Source of the DNA: an uncultured Ruminococcus sp.
GTDB lineage: Bacteria; Bacillota; Clostridia; Lachnospirales; Lachnospiraceae
DNA length: 64,000 nucleotides
Direction of reading: 5' to 3'
NCBI GenBank assembly: GCA_946494335.1
Contig: CAMMBV010000005.1
Span: forward strand, 32,695-96,694
Part shown: positions 8,124 through 17,265 of the stretch, in pieces
Position numbering within the stretch: the stretch's first letter is position 1
Layout of the letters: every line of letters starts with the position of its first letter
The notes under the pieces: model-generated
The model's database searches: none
What the model was told of the DNA's origin: nothing
Seen by the model: the letters and a program-made list of their open reading frames with translations, nothing else
Program-made: the position numbers and the translations under genes

Positions 8124-9992
8124 GTGAGCCGGGAAGACAGATATATAAAAATATTAAAATGGCTGAATCTGAACAGATACCAGGGGCAGAGGGCTTTGGC
8201 CCGGGGGACTATGATGTCACTGGGAACACTGAACAGTATGCTGAAATCCATGGAGGAAGAAGGATATCTGTGTAAAGATAAAGATGCATATAGAATAAGT
8301 AAAAAAGGCGAGGAGTACCTGGAACTGATATTTCGGAAACATCAGCGGGAGCGGCTTGTACTGGAGGGGGAACGGGAAAAAATACATACTGCGGTGATTC
8401 TGGCGGCAGGAGACAACGGGAACTTTTCATGTCCGGAGGGACTTTTAGGACTGCCGGGTACTACTGTGATGGATCGAATCTTAAAGATCCTTCAGAAAAA
8501 TGGAATAGAGCGGATTATTATGATCGTGGGCGGAAAAGAAGAACAGTACCGCAGATATTTTGAAAACAGAAATATTATTCTGGTTTCCAATCCGCGCTAT
8601 AAATGGACGGGAACCATGACGTCGCTGTCATTGGCTGCTCCTTATGTGAAAGGGGATTTTCTGCTGGTGGAGAGTAATCAGATATTTGAGGAGGCTGCGG
8701 TGGAAGCGGTGCTGAGTGCAAAAGCGTCCAACTGTATGCTGCTTACGGTACCCAGCGGTTCCAGGGACGAGGCTTATGTGGAGCTGGGAGAAAACCGTAC
8801 GGTTTTCAGAATATCCAAGGATATCCGCCAGCTGAACCATATTGACGGGGAGGCCGTGGGGATAAGTAAGATTACAGGACGGATGTTTGGCCGGATGCTG
8901 GAATATTTTAAAGGCAACACAAATCCCATGCTGAATTACGAATATGTGCTGGAGGGGATTGGCCGTATCTATGGTATTGAAGGTGTGTTGGTCAATGATC
9001 TGGCCTGGACAGTTATTGAGAATGAGGAACATTACCGGATGGTGAAAAACCTGCTCTATCCCAGGATACTGAAAAGAGAACGAAAAGCCAGCGAGCAAAG
9101 AGCCATAAAAGTAATGGCAAAATGCATGAAAATACAGGAAAAAGATATAGAAGAAATCCGTGTAGGCGGCGGTATGACCAATTCTAATTTTATTGTGAAA
9201 TGCAGCGGGGAGTGGTTTATCCTTCGGATACCCGGGGCCTGTACAGAAGAAATGATAGACCGGTACCGGGAACAGAATAACAGCAGGGAGGCTTTTTGCC
9301 TGGGACTGAATCCTGAAAATGTATATTTTGACCCTGAGACGGGAATCAAAGTGACCAGGTATATCAGGGAAGGGGTTACACTGAACGGAAAGACCGCCAG
9401 GCTGGAATACAGTATTCAAAAGACAACAGAGATTCTGCGCAGGCTTCACAACTCGGAAATAAAAATGAAAGGCTGCTTTTCCGTAAAGGAGGAGTATGAA
9501 AAGTATAAACGGATGATCAAAAAGAGAAAAGCCGTTTGTTATGAGGGGTTTGAAGAGATGGACGGTCTGTTTTATCATCTGATGAATCGTCTGGATGAGA
9601 TAGGAACGGATAAAAGGCCCTGTCATAATGATCTCGTGCCGGAAAACTTTGTCCGGTCAGGCGAGGGACGGATGTACCTGATCGACTGGGAATACTCCGG
9701 TTATAATGACCCCATGTGGGATCTGGCCTCTCATCTTCTGGAATGCGGTTTCGACCGCAATGAGGAGGAACTGTTCTACCAGTACTATTTCCGGCGGGAC
9801 ATAAACCGGAAGGAGGAGGAAAAGATTCTGATTTACAAAATCTGCCAGGATATCCTTTGGAGCGCATGGACTATATTGAAGGAAAACGACGGTGAAGACT
9901 TTGGAACCTACGGACGGGACCGGCTGGCCCGCGCCGCCGCATTGGGGGAGGAGTACAGAAAAAGGTATGAGAAAAAAGGAGTTTTTGCATAA
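8124..9992 (+). CDS. Winged-helix / LicC-like nucleotidyltransferase / LicA-like choline kinase fusion
   Basis: This 622-residue protein has three parts. Residues 1-75 are a winged helix-turn-helix. Residues about 86-305 are a LicC-like nucleotidyltransferase that should make CDP-choline. Residues about 335-615 are a LicA-like choline kinase with HND at 501-503, Asn508 and IDWEY at 520-524. Together the enzymes would convert choline, or a similar amino alcohol, to its CDP form for LicD proteins. The nucleotidyltransferase loop is odd: AAGDNGNF replaces the usual AAGxGxRL, and the usual Pro-Lys that follows is not seen. GTG start at 8124 with AAAGGAG 10 bases upstream; an ATG at 8114 is out of frame. 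The gene has its own promoter and an operator-like repeat. Choline as substrate is inferred. Confidence 0.85.
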   Translation: MSREDRYIKILKWLNLNRYQGQRALARGTMMSLGTLNSMLKSMEEEGYLCKDKDAYRISKKGEEYLELIFRKHQRERLVLEGEREKIHTAVILAAGDNGNFSCPEGLLGLPGTTVMDRILKILQKNGIERIIMIVGGKEEQYRRYFENRNIILVSNPRYKWTGTMTSLSLAAPYVKGDFLLVESNQIFEEAAVEAVLSAKASNCMLLTVPSGSRDEAYVELGENRTVFRISKDIRQLNHIDGEAVGISKITGRMFGRMLEYFKGNTNPMLNYEYVLEGIGRIYGIEGVLVNDLAWTVIENEEHYRMVKNLLYPRILKRERKASEQRAIKVMAKCMKIQEKDIEEIRVGGGMTNSNFIVKCSGEWFILRIPGACTEEMIDRYREQNNSREAFCLGLNPENVYFDPETGIKVTRYIREGVTLNGKTARLEYSIQKTTEILRRLHNSEIKMKGCFSVKEEYEKYKRMIKKRKAVCYEGFEEMDGLFYHLMNRLDEIGTDKRPCHNDLVPENFVRSGEGRMYLIDWEYSGYNDPMWDLASHLLECGFDRNEEELFYQYYFRRDINRKEEEKILIYKICQDILWSAWTILKENDGEDFGTYGRDRLARAAALGEEYRKRYEKKGVFA

Positions 9993-10013
9993 GCGCTCCA
10001 CCTGTGATATAAT
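9985..10013 (+). promoter_or_regulatory. Extended -10 promoter for the surface-repeat protein operon
   Basis: TTGCAT (9985-9990) and TATAAT (10008-10013) are 17 bases apart with TGA directly before the -10 box (extended -10). The -35 box overlaps the end of the LicC/LicA fusion gene. The predicted leader is about 85 bases long. Confidence 0.7.
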
Positions 10014-10076
10014 AACGAATATGTGTGCTGCGCATATATTGGTGGGGGATATATTAAATTGACAGGAGTGCAAAAA

Positions 10077-10093
10077 GACCGGTATAACCGGTC
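10077..10093. promoter_or_regulatory. Palindrome GACCGG-N5-CCGGTC in a 5' leader
   Basis: A perfect 6-bp inverted repeat with a TATAA centre sits 11 bases before the ATG at 10105. In RNA it would fold into a GC-rich hairpin immediately upstream of a weak ribosome binding region (CAGGGTT), so it could limit translation. As DNA it could instead be a protein site. Confidence 0.4.
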
Positions 10094-10104
10094 AGAACAG
10101 GGTT

Positions 10105-11841
10105 ATGAAAAACATTCATGGAATCCGTTTATGGGTACGGAGGCTGTGTTGTACAGCGGCGGCTTTTTTTCTCTGTCTTCCGGTGGAGTGTATGGCAGAT
10201 CTGAAAACTTCAGATGCTTTTCGAAATTCTGAATGGACCTTGCTGACAGAATATGAAATTGGGAACAACACATCCAATCTGCAGGCGGTATGCAGTACAG
10301 ACACATACATTGTCTGTCTGATCAATGCTTCCAATGATAAAGCGCTGCCGGATACGCTGGTAGCATTTTATAAAGGGGGGTCTGATGCAGAGGGGAATGC
10401 GGTGACGCCCTACAGTGTGGCCATGGAAGTGACGGAGATGGACTACGAGCATGGGAACGGCATGGCTTATAATCCCAATACAAGGGAAATTGTTATAGCC
10501 GGAGGGAAGAATCTGGATCCGGCTAATAAAGGATGCGTGTTTATCGTGGATGCCGACACGCTGAAATTCAAAAGAAAAGTCAAGGTGTCCGACAAATGGA
10601 ATATTCATGCCATTGATTACAGCGCCAACAACGATACCTACCTGATTCAAAAGGGGGGCGCCGGCGGCTACGATTTTGTGGAAACAGATCTGGATTTTAA
10701 TATTACCAGTGAAATTGATAATATGGTGGAGATGGGCGAAGCAAATACGTTCCAGGATTTGTGTGTCTGCGGAGATGACATTGTTTCCCTGCCCTATAAC
10801 GAAAATGAAAAGTATAACGGGACGATACAGGTTTATTCCAGAAGGGAGAAGAAACTCCTGGGAGAGTACCAGCTGAGTCTTTCTTCGGACTCGGAAATCG
10901 TGGAGGCGGAGGCCATATCGGAACGGTCTCCCGGAAGCTTTGTACTTGGATGCGCTATTCGTAATCCGAGAAGAATCGCGCTGTACGGGGCTACACTGCC
11001 CATGGCATACAATGTATGGACTTCCATTGACAATGGAAACATCACTGCTTCCGTGGAAGGAGCCGATCTGGGTTCCGACTGTAAAATAGAATATGAGCCG
11101 GTGGAAAACTATGAAGTGAAAGAGGTTATAGTTGACGGTCAAAAGATTGATGCCAGGGAAAACGCTCAGGAATATACTTTCCGCAGCATAACACAGGATC
11201 ATAAGATTCACGTAAAATGCACGGAAATTCCTCAGTTTGAGATAACCACAGGTGCGGTCTGCGGTGTGATTGACAAGACACAGCTGATCCGCAGAGACAA
11301 GGATGTGACGGTGCATTTTGAACCGGATGAACATTATGAGCTGGATACACTGCTGGTGGACGGAACCGCGGCAAAACCGGATGAGAGCGGCGATTGTGTG
11401 ACGCTTAAAAATATTCAGGGTCCCCACGATATTCAGGTATCCTTCAAAGAAATACCGGCATTTATGATAACGTCCGAGGTGAAAAACGGAAGTATTTCAG
11501 ATCGGGTCAGCCGTGTTTACAGGGATGAAAATTATACCGTTGATTTCTCACCGGATCAGGACTATGAGCTGACAGAAGTCTATGTGGACGGAGAAAGGCT
11601 GGAACAGCTTCCAAAAGACGGCAGCTATACCTTTGAGAACGTGACAGAGCATCATGATATTCAGGTGATTTACCGCTGGAAATACCGTAATCTGTTCTGG
11701 TTTGCTGCGGGCGGTCTGTTCTGTCTGCTGGCCTGCTATCTGGTGCTGGTGATCAAACGCCGGAGAATAATGAGAAGAATGAAAGTGGAGAGGAATATCT
11801 CCAAAGATGAAGTAAAAGAAATACGGGGAGAAGATAAGTAA
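10105..11841 (+). CDS. Surface-exposed membrane-anchored protein with InlB-B-like repeats
   Basis: This 578-residue protein is probably exported and anchored by one C-terminal helix. Residues 1-31 look like a signal peptide (basic start, then TAAAFFLCLPVECMA). Residues about 35-300 resemble a beta-propeller-like surface domain (NPNTREIVIAGG, FIVDADTLKF), although I cannot name a family. Three repeats follow at about 305-535, each with a Y-E-x-x-E/T-V-x-V-D-G core and a H-D/K-I-x-V strand, like divergent InlB B-repeats. A helix at about 543-562 is followed by an Arg-rich tail inside the cell. The ATG at 10105 gives a proper signal peptide; an in-frame stop precedes it at 10060. It starts an operon with a GT-C-like protein. 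Its function is unknown. Confidence 0.8.
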   Translation: MKNIHGIRLWVRRLCCTAAAFFLCLPVECMADLKTSDAFRNSEWTLLTEYEIGNNTSNLQAVCSTDTYIVCLINASNDKALPDTLVAFYKGGSDAEGNAVTPYSVAMEVTEMDYEHGNGMAYNPNTREIVIAGGKNLDPANKGCVFIVDADTLKFKRKVKVSDKWNIHAIDYSANNDTYLIQKGGAGGYDFVETDLDFNITSEIDNMVEMGEANTFQDLCVCGDDIVSLPYNENEKYNGTIQVYSRREKKLLGEYQLSLSSDSEIVEAEAISERSPGSFVLGCAIRNPRRIALYGATLPMAYNVWTSIDNGNITASVEGADLGSDCKIEYEPVENYEVKEVIVDGQKIDARENAQEYTFRSITQDHKIHVKCTEIPQFEITTGAVCGVIDKTQLIRRDKDVTVHFEPDEHYELDTLLVDGTAAKPDESGDCVTLKNIQGPHDIQVSFKEIPAFMITSEVKNGSISDRVSRVYRDENYTVDFSPDQDYELTEVYVDGERLEQLPKDGSYTFENVTEHHDIQVIYRWKYRNLFWFAAGGLFCLLACYLVLVIKRRRIMRRMKVERNISKDEVKEIRGEDK

Positions 11842-11843
11842 TT

Positions 11844-12884
11844 ATGGGACTGTCACAGATTGCGATGCTGTTCATATGGTTTGGGCTTGTACCGGTGATG
11901 CTGGGAATGCTGTATACTAAATTTTCAGGCGGGGACAGAGATTCACTGATGCTGAATTACTGTTCCGGGCTTATTATCATGCTGGCTTTGTGCCAGCTGA
12001 CGGCTGTTCCCATTGTTATGAACGAAGGCAGCTTTACTTTTGTATGCAATCTGTATGTGGGAATCATAACGGGCCTTTGTCTGCTTTCTCTGATACTGAA
12101 TATTACGTTTTATGCCAGAATGTTCCGGGCAGTATTTGGACGGCTGAAAGGATGTCCCTGGACCATATGGGCGGCTGTGGCGCTGATTGTTCTTCAGACT
12201 ATGGTGATCACCGTGGGGCGTCACATCGATGATGACGACGCGTTCTATATCGGTGTGGCGGTGGCAGCCCAGGAAACGGATGAAATGTACACCGTGGATC
12301 CCTATACCGGTCAGGAGTACGATGAACTGCCGTCCCGTTACGTGCTGTCGCCCTTTCCTGTATTTATGGCCGCGTCGGGAGAGATCACCGGTGTGCATCC
12401 GGCAATAGTGGCACACACGGTCTTTCCCTTGTTCCTGATTCCTTTCACCTATATGATATATGGACTTCTGGGCAGGCAGTTGTTTGGGAAAGAGCGTCGG
12501 CTGGCGGGTTTCTTTTTGATTTTGGTCTGCCTGCTGCATGTTTTTTCCGGGTATTCCGTGTATACCCAGGGAACGTTTCTGCTGGTGAGAATCTGGCAGG
12601 GCAAGGCGATTCTGGCGGCGGCGCTGATACCGGCGGTCTGTTACTACTGTCTGCGTATGGCCAGAGAAAAGAAGGGACAGGCTGCCAACTGCGTGATGAT
12701 GCTGATGCTGATGCTGGCCTGCTGTCACGTATCCTCCATGGGAATTATGCTGGGAGCTGTCGCCATGGGGATTTTCGGGGCTGCATGTGCCCTTTGGTAC
12801 AGAAAACCGGGAATGCTGCTTTGCGGCATCATAAGCTGTATTCCCAATCTGATCTATTCAGCCATTTATCTGACGATTCGCTAA
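11844..12884 (+). CDS. GT-C-like multispanning membrane protein, N-terminal part
   Basis: This 346-residue integral membrane protein has about nine or ten predicted helices. The extracellular loop after the third or fourth helix holds HIDDDDAF, an acidic cluster in the place where GT-C glycosyltransferases carry their catalytic Asp/Glu. The protein ends abruptly after a helix (LIYSAIYLTIR), and the next gene begins with another set of helices and a soluble end. Each therefore looks like half of a usual GT-C enzyme of 500-650 residues. The gene starts 2 bases after the surface-repeat protein. GT-C identity is my inference; the family appears uncharacterised. Confidence 0.75.
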   Translation: MGLSQIAMLFIWFGLVPVMLGMLYTKFSGGDRDSLMLNYCSGLIIMLALCQLTAVPIVMNEGSFTFVCNLYVGIITGLCLLSLILNITFYARMFRAVFGRLKGCPWTIWAAVALIVLQTMVITVGRHIDDDDAFYIGVAVAAQETDEMYTVDPYTGQEYDELPSRYVLSPFPVFMAASGEITGVHPAIVAHTVFPLFLIPFTYMIYGLLGRQLFGKERRLAGFFLILVCLLHVFSGYSVYTQGTFLLVRIWQGKAILAAALIPAVCYYCLRMAREKKGQAANCVMMLMLMLACCHVSSMGIMLGAVAMGIFGAACALWYRKPGMLLCGIISCIPNLIYSAIYLTIR

Positions 12885-12899
12885 AGGAGAGAGGAAGTC

Positions 12900-13688
12900 A
12901 TGCAGAAAACATGGGATACAATCGTTGCAATGTATGAGCAATATGCAGCGGACAGCTGGTATCTTTATTTACTGGGAGCTGCTCTTTTGTTCCTTCTGAT
13001 CACGTGCAGAAAGCGTAAGACAAACGGCGTCTGGCTGATTGCAGCGGTTTTGTTCGCGGTTCTTTATCTTTGGCCGGTGACAGCCGGAATTATCATGAAA
13101 AACTTTATTGGGCGGTCTGTATACTGGAGAATGCTTTGGGTGCTTCCGGCCGTTTTGATTATTGCCTTTGCCGGGGCGTCCTTTCTGGGAATGTTCAAAA
13201 AGAAATGGCTGCAGAATCTGCTGTGTGTTTTCCTGGCAGCGGCGGTGATTCTGGGAGGAACCTGCATGTATTTTCAGGGAAATTATTCGGCCGGGGAAAA
13301 TCTGTACAAGCTGCCTTCCGCCACCGTCCCGCTGTGTGATATGATATCAGAAGACGCGCAGGCCAACGGGATCGATCAGGTGAAGGTACTGGTGCCCAAT
13401 CAGCTGCTCTGCTACATAAGGCAGTATGACGCTTCCTTTTTGATGCCTTACGGCAGAAATGCATTTAAATATGAAGATCTTACACAGAATCAGGCGGGCC
13501 TGTTTTCACAGATGAGCAGCGAGGATGAAGCGGATCCGGAGACCTTGAATATGCTTCTTGAAAATGAAAAATGCAATTACTTTGTCTGGGACAGGCAGGA
13601 TGAGGCCAGAAGGATGGAGTTTGCGGATTACGGTTACGTAACCGTCGGTGATGTGGATGAATACCGCGTGTACAGGATTGAGGAATAA
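12900..13688 (+). CDS. Membrane protein, probable C-terminal half of a split GT-C protein
   Basis: This 262-residue protein has about five helices in residues 20-130, then a soluble extracellular-type domain of about 130 residues ending in DYGYVTVGDVDEYRVYRIEE. GT-C enzymes commonly end in such a domain. It has its own ribosome binding site, AAAGGAGAGAGG, just before the ATG, in the 15-base gap after the preceding membrane protein. The split is thus probably used, not a sequencing error. A rearranged ancestral single gene is the simplest reading. The two proteins would be expected to form one complex. Confidence 0.75.
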   Translation: MQKTWDTIVAMYEQYAADSWYLYLLGAALLFLLITCRKRKTNGVWLIAAVLFAVLYLWPVTAGIIMKNFIGRSVYWRMLWVLPAVLIIAFAGASFLGMFKKKWLQNLLCVFLAAAVILGGTCMYFQGNYSAGENLYKLPSATVPLCDMISEDAQANGIDQVKVLVPNQLLCYIRQYDASFLMPYGRNAFKYEDLTQNQAGLFSQMSSEDEADPETLNMLLENEKCNYFVWDRQDEARRMEFADYGYVTVGDVDEYRVYRIEE

Positions 13689-13691
13689 GAT

Positions 13692-14951
13692 ATGGCAAAG
13701 GGAAAGGATTTACTTCTGAGTATCATTAACCGGAATTCTTTTGTGCGAAGGGCGGCCAAAGGAAGTGTCCGTACACTGTGGCGGCTGCGTTATATGCTGG
13801 TGCGTTCCGTAACCAGGACGCAGGAGAATCTACTGGTGTTTGAAGTATATCAGGGAAGGCAGTATACCTGCAGTCCGAGAGCGATTTATGAAGAGATGCA
13901 GAAAAAAGAAGCGGCGGAAGGTTTTCAGTTCATCTGGGTATTCCGCAATCCGGAAAACTACCGGTGGCTGGAGAAAAATCCGGGAACAAAGGTGGTTAAG
14001 CTGGGGACAGGGGCCTATTACAGGGCATTTGCCCGCGCGAAATACTGGGTGGTGAATTCCCGCACGCGCCACTGTCTTGTACCGGGAAAGGGCCAGTGTT
14101 TTCTGCAGACCTGGCACGGCACTCCTCTGAAGCGGCTGGGATGTGACATTGAGGTAGAAGGAAATAATGTGGTGTCACAAAAAGAGATGAAAGCGGATTA
14201 CAGAAAGGAAGGAAAAAGGGTTACGTACTTTCTGTCCCCCTCTTCCTTTTATTCGGATAAAATATCCTCCGCTTTTGGCCTGAGCAGGGAAGAAAAAAGG
14301 AAAAAGCTGATAGAGTTGGGCTATCCCAGAAACGACGCCCTGTTCGGCGACATAGAGGAAAAGCAAAGAAAGGCCCGCACAAAGCTGGGGCTGCCAAAGG
14401 GAAAACGGGTGATTCTGTATGCCCCCACTTTTCGTGACAACCAGCACCGGAAAAACGGCTGCGGCTTTACCCTGGGCTTTGATCTGGAACGCTTTGTGCA
14501 GGAGCTGGGCGAGGAGTACGTGATGCTGTTTCGCACCCACTATTTTGTGACGGAGCAGATTGATTTGAAGCCTTTCCGGGAGAACATTTTTGATGTGACA
14601 GACTGGGATGACATCAATGAACTCTACCTGGCCAGCGACGTGCTTGTGACAGATTATTCCAGTGTGTTTTTTGACTATGCCAATCTGAAAAGACCTGTCC
14701 TTTTCTTTATGTACGATATGGAGGAGTACCAGAGTCATATCCGGGATTTTTACCTGGATCCAAAAGAACTGCCGGGGCCCGTCGTCCGTACAGAGGAGGA
14801 ACTGTACGAGGCGCTGAGAAGACTTCCGGGCCAGGATGTTTATGATGAAAGATACCGCAGATTTCATGAAAAATATAATTATCTGGACGGTCCTGATACC
14901 AGCAGGAAGGTAGCGGACTGGATGCTGAATGTAAGGAAACGGGAAATATGA
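13692..14951 (+). CDS. CDP-glycerol glycerophosphotransferase family protein (TagB/TagF type)
   Basis: This 419-residue cytoplasmic peripheral membrane enzyme probably adds or polymerises glycerol phosphate on a lipid-linked acceptor. It has the family motifs in order: QTWHGTPLK at 139-147, GYPRND, VILYAPTFRD, FRTHYFV, and VTDYSSVFFDY in the C-terminal half. There is a basic, amphipathic start (LSIINRNSFVRRAAKGS) suited to membrane binding. It begins a tight three-gene cassette with a GT4 and a second transferase of this family, each pair overlapping by four bases (ATGA). TagD further down supplies CDP-glycerol. Whether it is a primase or polymerase cannot be judged from sequence. Confidence 0.9.
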   Translation: MAKGKDLLLSIINRNSFVRRAAKGSVRTLWRLRYMLVRSVTRTQENLLVFEVYQGRQYTCSPRAIYEEMQKKEAAEGFQFIWVFRNPENYRWLEKNPGTKVVKLGTGAYYRAFARAKYWVVNSRTRHCLVPGKGQCFLQTWHGTPLKRLGCDIEVEGNNVVSQKEMKADYRKEGKRVTYFLSPSSFYSDKISSAFGLSREEKRKKLIELGYPRNDALFGDIEEKQRKARTKLGLPKGKRVILYAPTFRDNQHRKNGCGFTLGFDLERFVQELGEEYVMLFRTHYFVTEQIDLKPFRENIFDVTDWDDINELYLASDVLVTDYSSVFFDYANLKRPVLFFMYDMEEYQSHIRDFYLDPKELPGPVVRTEEELYEALRRLPGQDVYDERYRRFHEKYNYLDGPDTSRKVADWMLNVRKREI

Positions 14952-16084
14952 AGAAAGTGCTGCTGGTCACCCATGTGGGAGACTTTATACCGCAATTTGA
15001 AATGGATAATGTGACATATCTTCAGAAAAAAGGGTATGAAGTTCATTACGCTGCCAATTTTTCTCTTTCTTCTTATGGAAATAAGGGAGAGAGACTGAAA
15101 AACTCAGGCGTGGTGTGTCATTTTATTCCCTTTCAGCGCTCTCCCTTCAGCAGGGAAAATATCCGTGCCTATCGTCTGCTGAAAAAACTTCTGAAAGAGG
15201 AGCGCTTTGCCATGATTCACTGTCACACGCCCATAGGAGGGGCGATGGCCAGGATGGCGGGCAGGGCTTACAGAAAAAACGGGATGAAAGTTTTGTATAC
15301 GGCCCACGGTTTTCATTTTTTTAAAGGCGCCCCCATTATTAACTGGCTGCTCTATTATCCGGTAGAGCGCTTCCTGTCCTGGTTTACCGATGTGCAGATC
15401 ACCATTAACCAGGAGGATTTTGAGCGGGCATTGCACTTTCATGCAAAGAAAGTGGTCCGTATTCCCGGAGTAGGTATTGATACGGAACATATGGGCGTCA
15501 GGCTGCTGGAAGACCGGGAATCTTTCCGGGCTTCGCTGGGAGTGGAGAAGGAAGATTTCTGTCTTCTGTCCGTAGGGGAACTGGATGAAAATAAAAATCA
15601 TGAGACAGTGTTAAAAGCAGTACAAAAAATGAAGCCGGACCGTCATATCCGCTATCTGATCTGCGGAAAGGGAAGGCTGGAGCAGAAGCTGAAAGACAGG
15701 ATAAAAGAGTATGGTCTGGAAGACAGGGTGAAAATGCTGGGTTATCGAAATGACGCTCCGGCGGTATATGAAGCCGCCGATCTTTTTGTATTTCCATCTC
15801 ACAGAGAAGGGTTGTCCGCCGCTTTGATGGAAGCGATGGCCAAAGGACTTCCTGTGGTATGTTCCAAAATCCGGGGAAATGTGGACTTGATTGAGGAGGA
15901 GAAAGGGGGGCTGCTTGTGGACTCCCACAGTCCTTCGGCGTTTGCCGAAGCGATTTTGCGGCTCCAGAAAGACCGGAAACTTGGTGAACAGATGGGCAGG
16001 AGAAACCGGGAATTTGTCTCATCCTTTGATAAGTCCCGAGTGCGTGCCGTAATGGACAAAGTTTATGATGAGGTTCTGGAATGA
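14948..16084 (+). CDS. Glycosyltransferase family 4
   Basis: This 378-residue GT-B fold retaining glycosyltransferase resembles EpsD/CapM-type enzymes. The N-terminal half has VLLVTHVGDF, CHTPIGGAMAR and TAHGFHFFKG. The C-terminal donor domain has SVGELDENKNH, CGKGRLEQ and the E-x7-E region around HREGLSAALMEAMAKGLPV. It lies between two CDP-glycerol transferases with ATGA overlaps on both sides, so it probably adds a linkage or branch sugar to the same polymer. Donor and acceptor are unknown. Confidence 0.92.
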   Translation: MKKVLLVTHVGDFIPQFEMDNVTYLQKKGYEVHYAANFSLSSYGNKGERLKNSGVVCHFIPFQRSPFSRENIRAYRLLKKLLKEERFAMIHCHTPIGGAMARMAGRAYRKNGMKVLYTAHGFHFFKGAPIINWLLYYPVERFLSWFTDVQITINQEDFERALHFHAKKVVRIPGVGIDTEHMGVRLLEDRESFRASLGVEKEDFCLLSVGELDENKNHETVLKAVQKMKPDRHIRYLICGKGRLEQKLKDRIKEYGLEDRVKMLGYRNDAPAVYEAADLFVFPSHREGLSAALMEAMAKGLPVVCSKIRGNVDLIEEEKGGLLVDSHSPSAFAEAILRLQKDRKLGEQMGRRNREFVSSFDKSRVRAVMDKVYDEVLE

Positions 16085-17265
16085 AGAAAAAACTGGTATC
16101 GTTTTTAAAATACTGTAAACCTGTTTATCTGATATATTATTATCTGGGAACATGGTTTTTCAATTTTATCAGACTGTTTGTCAGAACGGACGACAGACTG
16201 ATTCTTTTCAACAGTTTTGGAGGAAAGTTTTTTAATGACAGTCCAAAGGCTGTCTACGACCGGATGATCCAGGATCCACGCTTTACAGATTGCCGTTTTG
16301 TCTGGGCTTTTGAAAAGCCGGAGGCTTATCAGATTCCAAAAGGAGAAAAAATCAGGACAGATACGTTCCGCTATTTTGTGACGGCCATGAAGGCCAGATG
16401 CTGGGTTACCAATTCCTCGCTGGAAAGAGGCCTGGGTCTTCGGGGGAAACATACGTATTTTGTAAACACCTGGCACGGTACGCCTTTGAAAAAGATGGGC
16501 AGTGATCTGGCGCAGGATAATACTTCTTTTAAAAGTAAAAACAGCTGGAATATGGATCTTCTGACCACCCAGTCTGCCTATGAATCTGAAATCTTTACAC
16601 GGGTATTTGAGCTTGCGCCCGGTGTCTGCCAGATCACGGGGCTGCCCAGAAATGATGAGCTTGGCTGTGCGGACGAAAGACAGCGCAGTCAAATCCGGGA
16701 AAGACTGGGACTTACAGAGAAAGAAAGGGTGATACTCTATGCGCCCACTTTCCGTGAGTATGAGAAAAACAGCGCCCGGGAATGCATTTTTGCGCCGCCG
16801 GTGTCCTGGGAGCGCTGGCAGGAGGTTCTGGGAGAAAACACGGTGATTCTGGTGCGAGCTCATTACGAGGCGCTGCAGGCCATGCATCTGTCACAGGAGG
16901 AAAGAGTGCTGGATATGTCAGATTATCCTTCACTCAATGAGCTTATGATTGCTTCCGATGTGCTGATCTCGGATTATTCCAGTGTGTTTTTTGACTATTC
17001 CATATTGGAAAAGCCTATGATTTGCTTTGCCTATGATTACGATCAATATGAGCAGAAACGGGGAATGTATTTTGACATACGCAGCTGGCTGGACTGGGGC
17101 TCTGACCAGGAAGCGGTCCTTCATATTCTCGGGAATCTGGAAAACCAGGAGTTTTGGAAGAGTTCCGTGGAGAAAACCCGGGCCTTTAAAAGGCGTTTTG
17201 TGGAAAATTCCGGTCATGCAGTGGATGCGGTGCTGGATCGAATTCATAAAAATTTCTTTTATTGA
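16081..17265 (+). CDS. CDP-glycerol glycerophosphotransferase family protein, second in cassette
   Basis: This 394-residue TagB/TagF-type enzyme has NTWHGTPLKKMG (Trp131, His132), TGLPRNDELG, VILYAPTFREY, VRAHYEA and LISDYSSVFFDY. It starts with a short basic and hydrophobic segment (residues 1-35) that could associate with the membrane. Two such enzymes in one cassette fit the primase/polymerase pair of teichoic acid synthesis, although which is which is not visible. The start overlaps the stop of the GT4 gene. The end overlaps a TTGACA hexamer discussed under rejected observations. Confidence 0.9.
   Translation: MKKKLVSFLKYCKPVYLIYYYLGTWFFNFIRLFVRTDDRLILFNSFGGKFFNDSPKAVYDRMIQDPRFTDCRFVWAFEKPEAYQIPKGEKIRTDTFRYFVTAMKARCWVTNSSLERGLGLRGKHTYFVNTWHGTPLKKMGSDLAQDNTSFKSKNSWNMDLLTTQSAYESEIFTRVFELAPGVCQITGLPRNDELGCADERQRSQIRERLGLTEKERVILYAPTFREYEKNSARECIFAPPVSWERWQEVLGENTVILVRAHYEALQAMHLSQEERVLDMSDYPSLNELMIASDVLISDYSSVFFDYSILEKPMICFAYDYDQYEQKRGMYFDIRSWLDWGSDQEAVLHILGNLENQEFWKSSVEKTRAFKRRFVENSGHAVDAVLDRIHKNFFY

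Noticed and set aside
8060..8251. Small minus-strand frame upstream of the LicC/LicA fusion
   Set aside because: It covers the promoter and the start of the fusion in antisense and encodes no recognisable protein.
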